A DNA stretch of 10,000 nt from Chromera velia (Eukaryota; Sar; Chromeraceae). The DNA lies in contig JAHBMJ010000294.1 in the NCBI GenBank assembly GCA_018398765.1, positions 2,501 through 12,500 of the forward strand, written 5' to 3'. The notes below the pieces were generated by a model. It was not told where the DNA came from, did not search any database, and saw only the letters and a list, made by a program, of their open reading frames with translations. Made by a program: the position numbers and the translations under genes. Shown here in pieces: positions 1 through 6,579 of the stretch. Within the stretch, counting starts at the first letter, position 1. The number at the start of each line of letters is the position of its first letter.

Positions 1-117
1 AAGCAGGGATCCGAAAGAACGCATTCAACGACTTGTTGTCAAAGGAGAAACTTCTGTTCCAAGTAGACCCTGCATCCAATCCCTCCCTCGGGGGAATGGC
101 AGCAACCGGATCCTCTG
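1..117 (+). CDS. LDHD: D-LDH exon 1 of the window (FAD-binding domain)
   Basis: Read from base 3 (two bases belong to a split or upstream codon). It encodes [12 protein letters not shown], then [20 protein letters not shown], the conserved VDPG...GGMAA segment that lines the FAD pyrophosphate pocket. The donor is GTCAG at 118. It leaves one base (G), which with GC of the next exon restores the conserved glycine of SSG-T. A second GT at 128 was rejected because it destroys the downstream KYGTM frame. The left boundary is open: the sequence reads as family protein up to the edge, but GCAG at 3-6 could also be an acceptor. Confidence 0.85.
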
Positions 118-201
118 GTCAGATCAGGTAGAAGGAAGGAAGGCGTGCAAATCAGCGAAGGCGTACAGATGTGCAACTATTCGTGTGCCTGTGCATCATT
201 T

Positions 202-252
<51 letters not shown>

Positions 253-741
253 CGCACACACGCACACACGCACGCAGGTCCTTTTGGGGGGCGACAAAAG
301 GGCAAAAGGACCACCGGCTTATCCTCCTTCCCTCCCTCTCCCTCTCGCTTCCTCTCTCTCTCTCCCTCTCTCCCTCTCTGTATTTGTGCGTTGCTGGGTG
401 AGTGGATGGGTGTCTATGTGCAGACATTCATTCCCGCCGCATTTTCTTAGTCTTTTTCGTGTATTTTCTCAGTCGTGAATCCATGCAGTCATTTTTACCT
501 TCCCCTCCTGAATTCCTTTCTTCACTGCATGCAATACCCATAAAGGAGTCTTGATCGATCCCCTCGGATCTCCCCGAGAATCCGTTGGATCGATTGCCTT
601 CGCCTCATCATGCGTTGTCACGTATATTCTGCCACGACTGCCGCACATGTGTTGCGCGCTCACGTTCACACTTCACTCAGGCACCCTCTGTTGCAAATAC
701 GGGACGATGAAAGAGAATGTCGTTTCTCTCGTTGGTCAGTT

Positions 742-780
<39 letters not shown>

Positions 781-1273
781 CGCTCGCTATCTGTCTGTGG
801 GTGTGTCTGGCAATCTGTCGAATTGCCGGGGGCTGGATGGCTGGATGGATGCGCGGGTGGTAACTGGGTGCAAGAGAGCGCACAGACACTCTCAATTGCC
901 AGCACGGTTTTATTTTTGTGCTGTTGGTCTCTGATTTCCTCACACGCACCTATGCGGAGGTGAGGCCCGAATCTGGGACGGTTGCTTCTTTTGATATGGA
1001 TCATCGCAGGAAGGAAATGGACTTCGTGTGCGCAAATCTGTATGCAGTCGAGCTAATGTCTGTGCGTGTGCGTGTGTTTGCGTGCGCGTGCGTGTGTGCG
1101 TGTGCGTGTGCGTATGCGTGAGTGTGCATGCGTGCGTGTGCGTGCGTGCGTGCATGTGCGTGTGCGTGTGCGTGTGTGCATGTGTGCGTGTGTGCGTGTG
1201 TGCGTGTGTGCGTGTGTGCGTGTGTGCGTGTGTGCATGTGTGCGTGCGCGTGTGCGTGTGCGTGTGCGTGTGC

Positions 1274-1309
<36 letters not shown>

Positions 1310-3960
1310 ATGTGCGTGCGTGTGCGAGAGTGCGTGTGAGTGCGTGAGCGTGTGTGTGTGTGTACGTGTGTTTACGTGTGTGTGTGTGTGTGTGTGTGTA
1401 AAAATTTCAATGCAGTCGTCATGCCTGACGGCGCCATCGTGGACACACGCAGGAGAACGCGCAAGAGCTCCACAGGTTGGCGGGTAGTGTGATCGTCTGA
1501 TAATGCATATGTTTATATATACATACATGGGTGTGTGTGTGTGTATGTGTGCGCGTGTGTGTGTGGGGGGGTGGGGGGTGGGGGTGGGGGGAGACAAGAA
1601 AAAAGAATAACGATCGAGATCGACTGATTGAGCATCACTCTTGCTTTGCTCCCCGCTTCTCCCTTATTCTTCTTTCTCTGTCGGTTATGTGCTCTTTGCA
1701 GTTGATGCAAAAGTCAAAGATGGGCGGAAACTCCTTTGCTCTTCCTCTCTTCCTTTCTGGCTTTCCTCGTGCACCCCGCCTCCTGTGCCCATTGACCTCC
1801 TCCCTATTTGCTTGCCTGCGTGCCTGCCTGCGTGCAGGTTATGACTTGACAAACCTGATGATGGGTCAGGAGGGAACTCTGGCTGTGGTGTGTGAGCTGA
1901 TCGTCAAGGTAGGTGGGTTCGTGCAATGGTAGATCAATATATTCATTGTGGTTGGTGGGCAGACGCGGGTTCCGTTTTGCTTGTTTGACTTCATTTTGGG
2001 CCGGCGACCCTTGATTGCTGTGCTTTGGCGGGGCGTTTTCTTTTGCATTTGACAGGTACAGCTCGTAGAGACAGACAGAATCTTTGGGCGTGATCGCAAG
2101 AGAGAGAAAGAGAAGACATGCACGCCCCCCTCCACGCAGGTGATCCCTGTTCCCAAAGGAGAGTGCTCTGCCCTCTTAGTGTTCAGAGACCTCGACCCCT
2201 GCTCGCGTCTTGTGGTCCTGATGAGGCAACAGCAGCTCAACCTGTCGAGGTTTGTGTGTCTCTTTCTCCTTGTTCTTTTGTTCTTCGTTCGATTGTTCGG
2301 GTTATCTGTCCGTTCGTTGATTCATTCATTAGTTTGTTTGTTTCTTCGTTTGCTTTTTCTGTGTGTTGGTTTGCGTCGGCAGTCTTAGTCTGCCTCCATT
2401 TGTGACAGATCGCATGAAGTATGGGTATGAGAGGATCCGAACTCGTTAGAGTTTTTGCTCAATTGTAGTATTTGCTCACTGTCCCCTATATGCAGGTGTG
2501 AGCTTCTGGGCAAACAGACCGTCGAGACCCTTTTGAAGTTCGAAGAGAGAAAGAGAGAAAAGGAGAAGAAACGAGCGACAGGGAGGCAAAAGAAGGAAGG
2601 GGCAAAGAAGCAACACTTCTCTCTTCCCTCACCTGCAAAACCGACTCTCCTCATTCAGGTCAGTCAGACAGATGGAAAAACAGACGGATACGGGATGTAC
2701 GGACGGACGGGCAGACATGCAGGTAGGCACTGAAGCACAGAGACAGACTGAAAGACGCGTACACAGATGTTGTCCAGGAAGAAAGCGGAGCGATCGAAGT
2801 GTTTCGACTGCCTCCTTCTCTCACTTTTGTCCTTTCGTCGTTCCTCATGCCCTATCCCCTTCTCCCCAGGTTTTCGTTTGTTGGGCATATGTACAACGGA
2901 AATCCTAGATATGAACACAAACAGATGCAGTCTCCCGAGAAAGGACCCGCACGTCCGTCCACACAACAGAAGTCGACCCACACGGAATACAGGCCTGAAT
3001 CTGTATGCAGAGTCATTGAGTATCGGTACATGAACACAGTAATCCGTGTGTGATATAACGTCTGCAGGTGCATGCTGCTTCTCCTCAAGCGGCAGAGGCA
3101 GAGATCAATCAGGCTGTCAACCTTGCAAGACAAGAAGGTGTGGAGGAGGTGAAGGTGGCAACAGGTAAGAAAGAAGCAACAAACGAACCAGAATGTTTTC
3201 TTCTGTGAGTGTGAGCGTGACTGAGGGGGGAGGGAGAGAGAGTCTGTGTGCATTTGTTTATGTGTGTGAGTGGGTAATTCAGTGAGGGAAGGAGCAAGTG
3301 GGTGGGTGAGAGGAGAGACAGAGTGACTGGCGCAGGGAGTAAGTGGGGACAGCGAGTATGGGTCCTTTCAGGGTTCACGTAGGGTTCACTTTGGGGTCAC
3401 TTTGGTGGTTCGCTTTGGGGTCACTTTGGGTTCACTTTGGGGTCACTCTGGGGTCACTTTGGGTTCACTTAGGGTTCACTTAGGGTTCACTTTGGGTTCA
3501 CTTTGCGGTCACTTTGGGTTCACTTTGGGTTCACTCTGGGGTGACTTAGGGTTCACTTTGGGTTCACTTAGGGTTCACTTTGGGTTCACCTTGGGTTCAC
3601 TCTGGGGTCACTTAGGGTTCACTTTGGGTTCACTTTGGGGTCACTTTGGGGTCACTTAGGGTTCACTTTGGGTTCACTTAGGGTTCACTTTGGGTTCACT
3701 TTGGGTTCACTCTGGGGTCACTTTGGGTTCACTTTGGGTTCACTTTGGGGTCAATTAGGGGTCAATTAGGGTTCACTTTGGGTTCACTTTGGGGTCAATT
3801 AGGGGTCAATTAGGGTTCACTTAGGGTTCACTTTGGGTTCACTTTGGGGTCACTCTGGGGTTACTTTGGGTTCACTTAGGGGTCACTTTGGGGTCATTTT
3901 GTGTGTTTGTGAGTGAGTGAGTGTCAGTTTCAGTGTCAGTGTCACACACATACACACATA

Positions 3961-3993
<33 letters not shown>

Positions 3994-5577
3994 GGAGAGA
4001 GAGAAAGTAGGTAGGTGTGTAGAACCTCTCGGGTGGTAGTATGGCAATTCTTGGAGCACTTTAGATAAGACGCGCATGCATGCATGCTGCTTCAATCAAA
4101 GACGGAACGCGAGGATGGATAAAGGGAAGGGGCCTTTCTGTCGGTTTATCTGTTTGCTCCGTGTTCTTTCCTAGTTTGGTTTTTTTTATCTTTTCTGGAC
4201 AGACTTTTGCTGTTCACATTTTCAAGGCTTTCCTCCCTTTCCCCCGTCCATTACTTCTCTTCATTTTGCAAAGACCTTCATACAAGACCCTCTCTGGTAT
4301 CTCTGTCGGGCGTGTTCATTCATCCAATACTCACGTACATGTTCTGTAAACACATGTGTACATACATGTACGCTTGCAGAGCCCCACCTCCAAGAGGCTC
4401 TCTGGGATCTTCGACGCGCTGCCTACTTCGCCTGTCTCTCCAACAGGCAACACATGATAGAGAGGTAATGCATGTGAGATTGGATTGCATGAAGAGGCCG
4501 TGCTGGGAAGCGGGGGGTGGAGAGGCGGAGATAAGCGCCCTATGCGAAAGGAGGTAGGATGGGACGTACCGTTGTGCGCCGACAGATTCCGAGTGGGCTT
4601 GGCTCAAGGAAGTGCGTCTGCGTGGGGAGTCGGAGGCTGCAGGCGTGTATGAGTGCAGAATGTTGGGGGGATCAAAGAATCTCTCTCAAGAGAATAGAGT
4701 CGACGATTGTGTGCGAATGATTCAATGGACATGCAGTGGAACGAGCGCCTAACTGTCTTTTGTGTGATGATCTTCTCCCCGGTCGTTGACTGCCCTTCCT
4801 TGACTTCCTTCTGCCTCCTTCTCTCTCTGTCTCTCTGTCTCATTCACTTGTCCCTTTTTCCCTGCACACTCGGGCGCAGGAAGGCAAAAGATGTGCGGAT
4901 GCTGAACACGGACGTGTGTGTCCCCCTGCCCGCCTTCCCTGAGTTGATCGGCGCCACGGAGAGGGACTTTGCGGAGGTGGCACAGAAGGGGGGACCCTTC
5001 TTTGTCTGCAACATCTTCGGACACGCCGCCGATGGGAACTTTCACTGCATCGTGCTTTTCGATCACGTCAGCCCTCCCTCCAAGAATGCATGTGTTCCTT
5101 CGTGTGTCTTGTTTGGTCATTTCACCCAGAGTATTCAGTCAGACGTGCCTGGGTTTCTTTGCCACACAAGCAGTGACGGACGGTCTTTACAGACCTCTCT
5201 GCAGGCCTCTAGAGGGCTAGCTACAGTGTTTGTCTTCACAAGCCATGCCTCGATCTCGCCGGAGATCCTGAAGGGCGATGCCTGAATTGAAATATTCTCA
5301 TGCACACCGATCTTGTCCTTTGTTTTTGCAGGGCAACTCTGAGGAGGTGCGGTCCCTTGAAGCCCTCGAACGTCGCATGTGGGCCCGGTGTCTGGCCGCG
5401 GGGGGGACAGTGAGTGGGGAGCACGGAGTGGGTCTGGGGAAGGTAGGGGCTCTGACGGCAGAGCACGGGGAGGCCAAACTCCGAGTGATGCGGCAACTGA
5501 AGGGGGCAGTGGACGAGAGGGGTATTATGAATCCGGGAAAGGTTTTGCCTTCGTTGAAAACCTCCGGAGATAAATGA
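1..5577 (+). CDS. LDHD: D-lactate dehydrogenase (cytochrome), FAD-dependent; ten exons, 5' partial
   Basis: Joined exons 1-117, 681-734, 1416-1475, 1838-1908, 2140-2249, 2496-2658, 3068-3164, 4380-4464, 4880-5066 and 5332-5577 give about 395 residues with consistent splice phases (1,1,1,0,2,0,1,2,0). Family knowledge: these enzymes oxidise D-lactate to pyruvate with FAD and pass electrons to cytochrome c, usually in mitochondria. Seen here: the FAD-domain motif [10 protein letters not shown] (about residues 30-39), [27 protein letters not shown] (78-94), TDVCVP (262-267), the metal/substrate motif GHAADGNFH (299-307), [10 protein letters not shown] (342-351) and a terminal NPGKVLP. TDVCVP favours D-lactate dehydrogenase over D-2-hydroxyglutarate dehydrogenase or GlcD. 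Family members are commonly 460-580 residues, so the start, any targeting peptide and the first half of the FAD domain lie upstream. The odd feature is a basic insert in exon 6. The family call is firm; localisation is inferred. Confidence 0.9.
206..275. repeat. (CA)n microsatellite
   Basis: Pure CA from about 206 to 245, then an interrupted CACG/CACACG tail to about 275. It lies in intron 1, in the CA orientation on the sense strand. Confidence 0.97.
318..380. repeat. CT-rich polypyrimidine tract
   Basis: A nearly pure CT stretch of CCCTCTCC/CTCTCT units in intron 1, about 300 bases before the exon 2 acceptor. It is too distant to be the ordinary acceptor tract. Confidence 0.85.
681..734 (+). 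CDS. LDHD: D-LDH exon 2 (FAD-binding domain)
   Basis: A 54-base micro-exon after the acceptor CACTCAG. It encodes [17 protein letters not shown], matching the family's 'N-A-V-R-Y-G-T-M-R-x-N-V' strand. The donor GTCAG at 735 leaves one base, which joins TC of exon 3 to give valine and the run SLVVVMPDG. It lies between a CA-repeat intron upstream and a GT-repeat intron downstream. Confidence 0.85.
744..787. repeat. (TC)n microsatellite with GCTC tail
   Basis: Pure TC at 744-777, then GCTCGCTCGCT. It starts nine bases after the exon 2 donor at 735, which is unusually close to a 5' splice site. Confidence 0.97.
1061..1399. repeat. Long GT/GC (TG-rich) microsatellite complex
   Basis: About 340 bases of nearly unbroken alternating purine-pyrimidine sequence: GTGC and GT units, a TATG block at 1292-1312 and a pure GT run to 1399. 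It ends 16 bases before exon 3 (1416). Alternating TG/CG DNA can adopt Z-form; that it does so here is inference. It fills much of the 681-nt intron 2 (735-1415). Confidence 0.95.
1416..1475 (+). CDS. LDHD: D-LDH exon 3 (FAD-binding domain)
   Basis: A 60-base exon after the acceptor ATTTCAATGCAG. It encodes [19 protein letters not shown], the family stretch 'V-V-L-A-D-G-x-x-x-x-T-G...R-K-x-x-x-G'. The donor is GTTGG, weak at +3, with phase 1; the split codon makes the glycine before YDLT. Confidence 0.85.
1476..1837 (+). other. Intron 3 (362 nt)
   Basis: GTTGG...GTGCAG intron holding a GT run and a very G-rich block, then a CT-rich acceptor region with repeated TGCCTGCC/TGCGTGCC just before exon 4. 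No other feature is seen. Confidence 0.75.
1530..1592 (+). repeat. (GT)n followed by four G-runs
   Basis: GT-rich sequence at 1530-1564 runs directly into G-runs at 1565-1571, 1573-1578, 1580-1584 and 1586-1591, separated by single T bases. Four runs of five or more G with one-base loops is a textbook strong G-quadruplex pattern, and it lies on the transcribed-RNA sense strand. Confidence 0.9.
1838..1908 (+). CDS. LDHD: D-LDH exon 4 (FAD-binding domain)
   Basis: A 71-base exon after the acceptor GCGTGCAG. It encodes [20 protein letters not shown] followed by IVK. This is the strongly conserved 'YDL..L..GsEGTLGvi.e' motif at the end of the FAD domain; here the usual GTLGV/GTLGI is GTLAV. The donor is GTAGGT, phase 0. 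Confidence 0.9.
1909..2139 (+). other. Intron 4 (231 nt)
   Basis: GTAGGT...CACGCAG, the smallest intron of the gene and largely free of repeats apart from an AGAGAGAAAGAGAAG patch near 2099-2115. Confidence 0.75.
2140..2249 (+). CDS. LDHD: D-LDH exon 5 (FAD-oxidase C-terminal domain begins)
   Basis: Follows the acceptor CCACGCAG, phase 0. It encodes [19 protein letters not shown] and a helix [16 protein letters not shown]. This corresponds to the start of the C-terminal FAD-linked oxidase domain, where families read 'l.p.P......v.F.s...A......l'. The donor is GTTTGTG, phase 2. Confidence 0.8.
2496..2658 (+). CDS. LDHD: D-LDH exon 6, with Lys/Arg-rich insert
   Basis: Follows the acceptor TATATGCAG. 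It starts [15 protein letters not shown], the family's 'x-E-L-L-D' helix, and ends KPTLLIQ, the family's 'PTL.lef' strand. Between them a purine-rich block at 2542-2613 encodes 24 residues, 12 of them Lys or Arg and 5 Glu. No GT occurs inside the block, so it cannot be removed as a normal intron. The donor is GTCAGTCAG, phase 0. Confidence 0.8.
2659..3067 (+). other. Intron 6 (409 nt)
   Basis: GTCAGTCAG...TCTGCAG intron. The first part has short degenerate GACGGACG/GCAGACA repeats near 2690-2725. An internal CCCCAG near 2870 could act as a cryptic acceptor, but joining exon 6 directly to 3068 restores the family sequence. Nothing else is seen. Confidence 0.7.
3068..3164 (+). CDS. LDHD: D-LDH exon 7
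   Basis: Follows the acceptor GTCTGCAG. It encodes [20 protein letters not shown] and then [12 protein letters not shown]. Joined to LLIQ it gives [11 protein letters not shown], equivalent to the family's 'LFLEFHGSE' strand followed by a long helix. The donor is GTAAGA, the most standard in this gene; phase 1. Confidence 0.85.
3371..3900 (+). repeat. 11-bp minisatellite, about 48 copies
   Basis: The tandem unit GGGTTCACTTT has recurring variants GGGGTCACTTT, GGGTTCACTTA and GGGGTCACTCT. Three units make 33 bases or 11 codons, so the array is open in a frame and mimics a repetitive protein ([11 protein letters not shown]-like). There is no independent coding evidence and it lies wholly inside intron 7. 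The CTTAGGGTT junction resembles telomere repeat but the period is 11, not 6 or 7. Confidence 0.97.
3943..4006. repeat. (AC)n-(GA)n compound microsatellite
   Basis: CACACATACACACATA passes into pure CA and then directly into GA repeats at about 3978-4006, within intron 7. Just upstream, 3922-3942 holds TGTCAG/TTTCAG hexamer units. Confidence 0.95.
4380..4464 (+). CDS. LDHD: D-LDH exon 8
   Basis: Follows the acceptor CGCTTGCAG and the 1.2-kb minisatellite intron. The split codon gives Glu, then [27 protein letters not shown]. This matches the family's 'at....e...LW..R..a.wa' segment. The donor is GTAATG, phase 2. Confidence 0.85.
4465..4879 (+). other. Intron 8 (415 nt)
   Basis: GTAATG...GCGCAG intron. 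Its 3' end has a long CT-rich tract near 4806-4846. No repeat array or extra exon is seen. An open frame continues through the CT tract into exon 9 but has no family match before 4880. Confidence 0.75.
4880..5066 (+). CDS. LDHD: D-LDH exon 9 (active-site region)
   Basis: Follows a long CT-rich tract and the acceptor GGGCGCAG. It encodes [20 protein letters not shown], then [10 protein letters not shown] and [24 protein letters not shown] and GH..DGNFH are D-LDH hallmarks; the histidines of the latter are expected to bind the metal and substrate. The usual GHVGDGNFH is GHAADGNFH here. The donor is GTCAGC, phase 0. Confidence 0.9.
5067..5331 (+). other. Intron 9 (265 nt)
   Basis: GTCAGC...TTTTTGCAG intron. 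The exon 9 reading frame continues open for a while into it, but the family alignment passes directly from VLFDH to GNSEEV. Confidence 0.75.
5332..5577 (+). CDS. LDHD: D-LDH exon 10, C-terminus and stop
   Basis: Follows the acceptor TTTGTTTTTGCAG. It encodes [20 protein letters not shown], the [10 protein letters not shown] motif, a helix ending [12 protein letters not shown], and [17 protein letters not shown] with TGA at 5575-5577. NPGKVL is the normal end of the family, so the stop is natural rather than premature. Confidence 0.92.
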   Translation, partial: GNSEEVRSLEALERRMWARCLAAGGTVSGEHGVGLGKVGALTAEHGEAKLRVMRQLKGAVDERGIMNPGKVLPSLKTSGDK

Positions 5578-5860
5578 AGAGATCCGGCAGTTTTTGTCTG
5601 ACAGGGGTTTTTTGAAAGATGATATCACAGAAAACAAACACCAGAAAGTTGCACAAACTAGGGAGGGAAAGCTTAGTGTGAAAAGAGCTGGGTCCTTGGC
5701 TGCTATGAAACAAATCATCAGAAAGTACAGATCTGGAAGGGGTTTTCGGTATGAAGCTGCATGGCATGGGTGGCAAAGCACATCCCATGGGCCGGCATCA
5801 CTGATGCGCGTGCACGCCCTCCCAGAGGTGGAAGAGTTTGAGGAGAAGTATCCGTTTTGA
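5558..5860 (+). other. Open frame overlapping the D-LDH stop, significance unknown
   Basis: In the frame one base ahead of D-LDH, sequence is open from 5558 to TGA at 5858-5860, about 100 codons. The C-terminal half reads like protein (IIRKYRSGRGFRYEAAWHGW, then ALPEVEEFEEKYPF). No ATG lies at its beginning; the first in-frame ATG is near 5705. A fair acceptor (TTTTTGTCTGACAG, ending 5604) precedes it. I do not recognise the product. It may be D-LDH 3' UTR, an alternative last exon or a gene relic. Confidence 0.3.
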
Positions 5861-5980
5861 GCCAGTTGTAAGGTGTTGCTCGTTAAGTTTAAACCTGCCC
5901 TGCCTGTATCCGATATATCGACTCGCCGAACGCTAGACACCTCTACAGACGCCTATTTATCGGTCGATGGCGATGGCGTA

Positions 5981-6029
5981 TGATAATGATGATGATAATT
6001 GATAATAATAAGAATAATGATGATGATGG
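5981..6029. repeat. (GAT/AAT)n trinucleotide microsatellite
   Basis: Imperfect GATAAT/GATGAT repeats at the border where the sequence becomes AT-rich. Confidence 0.85.
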
Positions 6030-6048
6030 TGACCCTAGACTTCTGCAT

Positions 6049-6079
6049 TACATGCTGGTCTACATGCTGGTCTACATGC
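6049..6079. repeat. 12-bp tandem repeat, 2.6 copies
   Basis: TACATGCTGGTC occurs at 6049-6060 and 6061-6072, followed by TACATGC. Confidence 0.9.
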
Positions 6080-6558
6080 ATGCCAATGGATAATAATAAT
6101 GCTGAGTATTAATAACAATGATGGTAATCATGGTATGATGACGAATCAGTTTGCGTATAAAGCTAATTACTATTTGAATGTTAAATTGATCTTTTAGTTT
6201 TGAAATACTGGTGTTTCTATGCAAAAATACAGCTTTGTACACTAAGATGATTTATCTAGACTGATTTCTACATTGATTTATTGATCTAAAATACGTACAT
6301 AAGCTTTAGCGTACTAGAACTTCAGTTAATAAATTAAATCCTCATTTTTTTATTCCTATTGATCAATTTATGTATGCATTACAATCATAAATTGCCTAGT
6401 GCATCTAGTAGTGCATTACAGTAACACAAAATAAACTAACTTATATGATAAAAGGTTTATATAGAAAGAAGGAGTTGGAATCAAAACTCTTTAAGAAATG
6501 AATCTGTCTTTTCCCTAGTCTTTTCCCATTTATGAACCCAATTATAATTAGTATAATA

Positions 6559-6579
6559 AATCATGATAATGACATGATT
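6559..6579. repeat. Small inverted repeat (hairpin)
   Basis: AATCATG and CATGATT are exact inverted repeats separated by 7 bases, in an AT-rich setting; the flanks extend the symmetry imperfectly. It is not followed by a T-run, and no function is assigned. Confidence 0.5.

Larger units (their letters stand above)
118..680 (+). other. Intron 1 (563 nt) with CA and CT repeats
   Basis: GTCAG...CTCAG intron. It contains a CA microsatellite near 206-275 and a polypyrimidine block near 320-380. The remaining sequence shows no credible exon; open frames across it are products of the repeats. Confidence 0.75.
3165..4379 (+). other. Intron 7 (1215 nt), minisatellite-bearing
   Basis: GTAAGA...CTTGCAG, by far the longest intron. 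It contains an 11-bp minisatellite (3371-3900), TCAGTG hexamer units (3922-3942) and AC/GA microsatellites (3943-4006). The last 370 bases before exon 8 are ordinary, partly T-rich intron sequence. Confidence 0.8.

Noticed and set aside
128-129. Alternative donor GTAGAA for exon 1
   Set aside because: It looks more usual than GTCAG but puts exon 2 in a frame that loses [10 protein letters not shown].
145-478. Overlapping open frames encoding Thr-His or Cys-Val repeats on both strands
   Set aside because: They are translations of the CA microsatellite in intron 1 and have no non-repeat protein content.
1001-1597. 198-residue minus-strand open frame rich in His/Thr/Ala
   Set aside because: A translation of the GT/GC repeat of intron 2 that also covers exon 3 in antisense; a repeat artefact.
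2852-3053. Possible extra exon after the CCCCAG near 2870 ([16 protein letters not shown])
   Set aside because: Exon 6 joins directly to exon 7 in phase 0, giving [11 protein letters not shown] as the family expects; the insert has no counterpart.
3402-3659. Open frame encoding [11 protein letters not shown]-type repeats
   Set aside because: Eleven is not a multiple of three, but three units give 33 bases, so the array stays open by periodicity. It sits in an intron and has no start context or flanking coding sequence.
3371-3900. CRISPR array or interstitial telomere tract
   Set aside because: Units are 11 bases with no spacers, and although TTAGGG words occur, the period does not match a telomere repeat.
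1-5577. D-2-hydroxyglutarate dehydrogenase or glycolate oxidase GlcD instead of D-LDH
   Set aside because: These relatives share GEHG and GH..DGN motifs, but TDVCVP and the order of blocks fit the cytochrome-type D-lactate dehydrogenase better. The choice would be settled by a phylogeny with the missing N-terminus.
5236-5940. 234-residue minus-strand open frame
   Set aside because: Antisense to D-LDH exon 10, which is secure by homology. The conceptual product is Ser/Pro/Cys-rich with no recognisable domain.
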